Shown here piece after piece: positions 4,613 through 6,960 of a DNA stretch of 6,960 nucleotides. Made by a program: the position numbers and the translations under genes. A model generated the notes under the pieces. The model did not search any database, had not been told where the DNA came from, and saw only the letters and a list, made by a program, of their open reading frames with translations. The first letter of the stretch is position 1. Every line of letters begins with the position of its first letter. Source of the DNA: Actinoplanes liguriensis (GTDB taxonomy: Bacteria; Actinomycetota; Actinomycetes; Mycobacteriales; Micromonosporaceae); the NCBI GenBank assembly GCA_000715855.1, contig KL571268.1, positions 12,959 to 19,918 on the forward strand. The letters run 5' to 3'.

Positions 4613-6691
4613 TCAGGCCGCGCCGGCGGTGTCGAGGATCCAGGCGAGGACGAAAGCCTCTTCCTTCCACGAGTCGTACCGGCCGCTCGGGCCCGCGTGA
4701 CCCGCACCCATCTCGGTCTTCAGCAGGAACTGACCCTCCGGGACGACCGCGCGCAGACGGGCGATCCACTTGGCCGGCTCGTGGTAGAGGACGCGGGTGT
4801 CGTTGAGGCTGGTGACCGCGAGGATCTTGGAGTAGGGCAGCTTCGCGACGTTCTCGTACGGGCTGTACGACTTCATGTACGCGTAGACCTCCGCCGACTC
4901 CAGCGGATTGCCCCACTCCTCCCACTCGGTGACCGTGAGCGGCAGGGACGGGTCGAGGATCGAGGTCAGCGGGTCGACGAACGGGACCTCGGCGACGATC
5001 CCGGCGAACGACTCCGGAGCGAGGTTCGCAACCGCGCCCATCAGCAGGCCACCAGCCGAGCCGCCGCGGGCGACCAGACGGTCCGCACTGGTCCAGCGGT
5101 TGCGAATCAGGGCCTCAGCGCACGCGACGAAGTCGGTGAACGTGTTCTTCTTCGCCAGCAGCTTGCCGTCCTCATACCACCGCCGGCCCATCTCGCCGCC
5201 GCCGCGGACGTGCGCGATCGCGAAGACCACGCCCCGGTCGAGCAGGGAGAGACGGGCAATCGAGAAGTACGGGTCGATGCTGTGCTCGTAGGACCCGTAC
5301 CCGTAGAGCACCGCGGGGGCCGAGCCGTCGCGCACGACGCCCTTGCGCGCCACGATCGACACCGGGATGCGGGTCCCGTCCGGAGCGGCCGCCCACTCGC
5401 GGAACTGCTCGTAGTCCTCCGGGAGGTAACCGCCCAGCACCGGCTTGCGCTTGCGCAGCGTCATCGTGCGGGTCACCAGGTCGACGTCGTAGACCGAGTC
5501 GGGGACGACCAGGGACGTGTAGGTGATCCGGACGGCGGCGGTGTCGTACTCCGGGTTGCCGCTGAGGCCGACGCTGTAGAGCGGCTCGGGGAAGTCCATG
5601 TCGTACGCGTCGGTGCTGCCGTCGCACATCACGCGCAGGCCGGTCAGACCGTCCTTGCGCAGCGAGATGACGATGTGCCGGGCGAACGCGTCGACCGACT
5701 CCAGCCGGGTGCCGGGCTGGTGCGCGACCAGCTCGACCCACTCGCCCGGGGCGTCGACCGACGTGTACGCCAGCGCGAAGTCCTCGGCGTCCCGGTTGTG
5801 CAGGATCAGGAACCGGTGCCCGTGGTGCTCGACCTGATACTCCACACCCTGGCGGCGCTCGGCGATCAGCACGGGCTCGCCGGTCGGGGCGTCGGCGGGG
5901 ATGATCCGTACCTCTGAAGTGATCTTGCTCTGTGCGTCGATCACGATGAACTTCTCGCTGCGGGTGAGCTCCACGCCCACCCAGAACCGCTCGTCGGTCT
6001 CGGCGTAGACGACGACGTCCTCCCGGGAGGGCTGCCCGACCACGTGCCGGTGCACCCGGTCGGGACGCCACGCCTCGTCGACCGTGATGTAGAAGAGCAC
6101 GCTGCCGTCGGCCGACCAGGCGCTGCCGTAGAACGTGTCCGGGATCTCGTCGGCCAGCACCTCACCGGTGCGCAGATCCTTGACCCGCAGCGTGAAGCGC
6201 TCGTCGCCCTCGAAGTCGGTCGAGTAGGCCAGCCAGTTCCCGTCCGGACTGACGTCGAACGTGCCGAGCGCGAAGAAGTCCTTCCCCTCGGCCAGCACGT
6301 TGCCGTCGAGCAGCACCTCCTCGCCGGGGCGGGCGTCGCCGGTGGGCGGATCGGTCTCGCCCGCGCGGACCGGGACGCGGCACTGGATGCCGTACTGCTT
6401 GCCCTCCTCGGTGCGGGTGTAATACCAGAACCCGCCCTTGCGGCTGGGGACCGAGAGATCGGTCTCCTGCGTGCGGCCCTTGATCTCCTGGAAGATTTTT
6501 TCGCGCAGGTCGGCGAGGTGCGCGGTGGCCGTCTCGGTCCACGCGTTCTCCGCCTCCAGGTAGGCGGTGGTGGCCGGGTCCTCTTTGTTCATGAGCCAGG
6601 CGAACTCATCGCTGACCGTGTCGCCGTGGTGAGTGCGCTCGGAGGGGTCCTGGCGGGCCGTCGGTGGGCCGGCGGGCGATTCGGTCGTCAC
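4613..6691 (-). CDS. S9 family serine peptidase, oligopeptidase B type
   Basis: A 692-residue cytosolic peptidase of family S9A that cleaves short peptides after Arg or Lys. An N-terminal seven-bladed propeller region (about residues 10-420) begins with THHGDTVSDEFAWL. A C-terminal alpha/beta-hydrolase follows, with YGYGSYE (oxyanion Tyr465), nucleophile Ser545 in GGSAGG, Asp631 in SLNDTRV and His665 in GAGHAGPSGR. The TEWEEWGNP stretch keeps both acidic residues (Glu589, Glu591) that give E. coli OpdB its basic P1 preference. Length is typical. The GTG at 6691 is chosen because homologues usually begin MTTES-like just before the conserved block, and a TAACGT -10 lies 7 bases upstream. An in-frame ATG at 6754 would add 21 residues abutting the LexA-like box. 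It converges on the DUF397 gene and diverges from the FAD oxidase gene. No signal peptide is seen. Confidence 0.93.
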   Translation of the reverse strand: MTTESPAGPPTARQDPSERTHHGDTVSDEFAWLMNKEDPATTAYLEAENAWTETATAHLADLREKIFQEIKGRTQETDLSVPSRKGGFWYYTRTEEGKQYGIQCRVPVRAGETDPPTGDARPGEEVLLDGNVLAEGKDFFALGTFDVSPDGNWLAYSTDFEGDERFTLRVKDLRTGEVLADEIPDTFYGSAWSADGSVLFYITVDEAWRPDRVHRHVVGQPSREDVVVYAETDERFWVGVELTRSEKFIVIDAQSKITSEVRIIPADAPTGEPVLIAERRQGVEYQVEHHGHRFLILHNRDAEDFALAYTSVDAPGEWVELVAHQPGTRLESVDAFARHIVISLRKDGLTGLRVMCDGSTDAYDMDFPEPLYSVGLSGNPEYDTAAVRITYTSLVVPDSVYDVDLVTRTMTLRKRKPVLGGYLPEDYEQFREWAAAPDGTRIPVSIVARKGVVRDGSAPAVLYGYGSYEHSIDPYFSIARLSLLDRGVVFAIAHVRGGGEMGRRWYEDGKLLAKKNTFTDFVACAEALIRNRWTSADRLVARGGSAGGLLMGAVANLAPESFAGIVAEVPFVDPLTSILDPSLPLTVTEWEEWGNPLESAEVYAYMKSYSPYENVAKLPYSKILAVTSLNDTRVLYHEPAKWIARLRAVVPEGQFLLKTEMGAGHAGPSGRYDSWKEEAFVLAWILDTAGAA

Positions 6692-6698
6692 CCGGAAC

Positions 6699-6704
6699 AC
6701 GTTA
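6699..6704 (-). promoter_or_regulatory. Putative -10 element of the peptidase gene
   Basis: Read on the minus strand, TAACGT fits TAnnnT and ends 7 bases before the GTG at 6691. A leaderless transcript would therefore start at the GTG, and no Shine-Dalgarno is present. No convincing -35 is found at 16-19 bases, so this is weak. Confidence 0.3.
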
Positions 6705-6754
6705 CCGGCGGAATGGTCCGGGATGAGTTTGTTACACACCTGGACCTCGGTCAT

Positions 6755-6770
6755 TCGAACATGTGTACGA
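6755..6770. promoter_or_regulatory. LexA-type SOS box
   Basis: TCGAACATGTGTACGA matches the actinobacterial LexA consensus TCGAAC-N4-GTTCGA in 11 of 12 defined bases; the only change is T to A in the right half. A -10-like TACGAT (6766-6771) overlaps its right edge on the plus strand, with a poor -35 TGGACC (6741-6746) at a 19-base spacing. It lies between the peptidase gene and the FAD oxidase gene, so either or both could be damage-regulated. The match is direct; LexA control is inference. Confidence 0.6.
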
Positions 6771-6779
6771 TGTGCCAGA

Positions 6780-6851
6780 GTGGACGATCTTCAGCTCGTC
6801 GCTTTTCGGATCAAGGCTCCGGTCTGGTGGGGAGGCCTCGGACGTGACTGA
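6780..6851 (+). CDS. Possible 23-residue leader peptide before the FAD oxidase
   Basis: A GTG at 6780 opens a 23-codon frame, VDDLQLVAFRIKAPVWWGGLGRD, ending in a TGA at 6849-6851. Initiation about 8 bases after the TACGAT -10 would place the transcript start at or next to this GTG, allowing leaderless translation. The frame runs through the Shine-Dalgarno of the oxidase gene and overlaps its start by 8 bases (GTGACTGA), so it could couple translation. No homologue is recognised, and chance is a real alternative in this base composition. Confidence 0.25.
   Translation: MDDLQLVAFRIKAPVWWGGLGRD
6829..6835 (+). promoter_or_regulatory. Ribosome binding site of the FAD oxidase gene
   Basis: GGGGAGG lies 8 bases before the GTG at 6844. 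It is the best Shine-Dalgarno in the window and decides that start over in-frame GTGs further upstream. Confidence 0.75.
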
Positions 6852-6960
6852 TTCCCTTCTCGATGCGCTCGTGGACATCTGCGGCCCCGATTTCGCGCGA
6901 CAGGCGCGGTCGGTGGACCAGGTGGGTGGCCGGCGCGCGGGCCATGTCGCGGTGCCCGCC
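6844..6960 (+). CDS. Probable FAD-linked oxidase (glycolate oxidase/GlcE-like), N-terminal fragment
   Basis: Thirty-nine codons run open to the window end. They start VTDSLLDALVDICGPDFAR and continue to SVDQVGGRRAGHVAVPA. The pattern of a short helix with a CG motif, then D-x-V-x-G-x-x-x-x-x-V-x-x-P, is what I recognise at the N-terminus of actinobacterial FAD-binding oxidases of the glycolate oxidase/VAO-PCMH type, just before the FAD-binding fold. The FAD-binding residues lie beyond the window, so the call rests on a short stretch. The start is supported by a strong Shine-Dalgarno. The gene is divergent from the oligopeptidase B gene, and a LexA-like box lies 73 bases upstream. Confidence 0.6.
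   Translation, partial: MTDSLLDALVDICGPDFARQARSVDQVGGRRAGHVAVPA

Noticed and set aside
4697..6847. Long plus-strand open frames (406 and 267 residues) opposite the peptidase gene
   Set aside because: Their composition is the Val/Arg/Asp/Gly-rich pattern expected from the antisense of a GC-biased gene, while the minus strand shows a complete S9A catalytic triad.
1..6960. CRISPR array, insertion sequence, or known phage-defence genes
   Set aside because: No regularly spaced repeats, transposase or integrase motifs, nucleases or defence-associated domains were found in any credible gene.

Overview
The window is very GC-rich with strong third-position G/C bias, GTG/ATG starts, ATGA stop-start overlaps and probable leaderless promoters. 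With an XRE-DUF5753/DUF397 pair, a SpoIIE-type phosphatase and a LexA-type box, this points to a high-GC actinobacterium, perhaps Micromonosporaceae or Streptomyces-like; the family is inference. The first 17 bases are the Tn5/Nextera mosaic-end adapter, so the window begins at an untrimmed contig end and genomic sequence starts at base 18.

Left block (18-3111): the C-terminal end of a PP2C/SpoIIE-type Ser phosphatase, then a tight operon of three genes joined by 4-base ATGA overlaps: a PadR-family regulator, an ABC exporter ATPase, and a two-domain FtsX/MacB-like permease. A perfect 9+1+9 palindrome overlaps the putative promoter just before the PadR start and is a good candidate autoregulatory operator. 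The permease is split by a 22-base tandem duplication that shifts the frame near residue 313; removing one copy gives a clean 494-residue protein. As assembled, the exporter lacks an intact permease. A strong hairpin closes the operon.

Middle block (3112-4608): an AT-richer intergenic stretch holds an array of TGCCA/TGGCA dyads and a 26-base-period direct repeat. It lies directly before an XRE-DUF5753 regulator, which is followed by a DUF397 small protein. This is a common actinobacterial regulatory pair. Two hairpins end it and separate it from the convergent gene on the other strand.

Right block (4613-6960): an oligopeptidase B-type S9A serine peptidase on the minus strand, with a complete catalytic triad and the acidic P1-pocket residues. 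Divergent from it is the N-terminus of what looks like an FAD-linked oxidase, cut by the window end. The intergenic region between them carries a near-perfect actinobacterial LexA (SOS) box overlapping a -10 element, and a 23-codon leader ORF that overlaps the oxidase start.

No clearly new system is visible. The most useful observations are the frame-breaking duplication in the exporter, the LexA-like box in the peptidase/oxidase divergent region, the dyad array before the XRE gene, and the adapter at the contig end.
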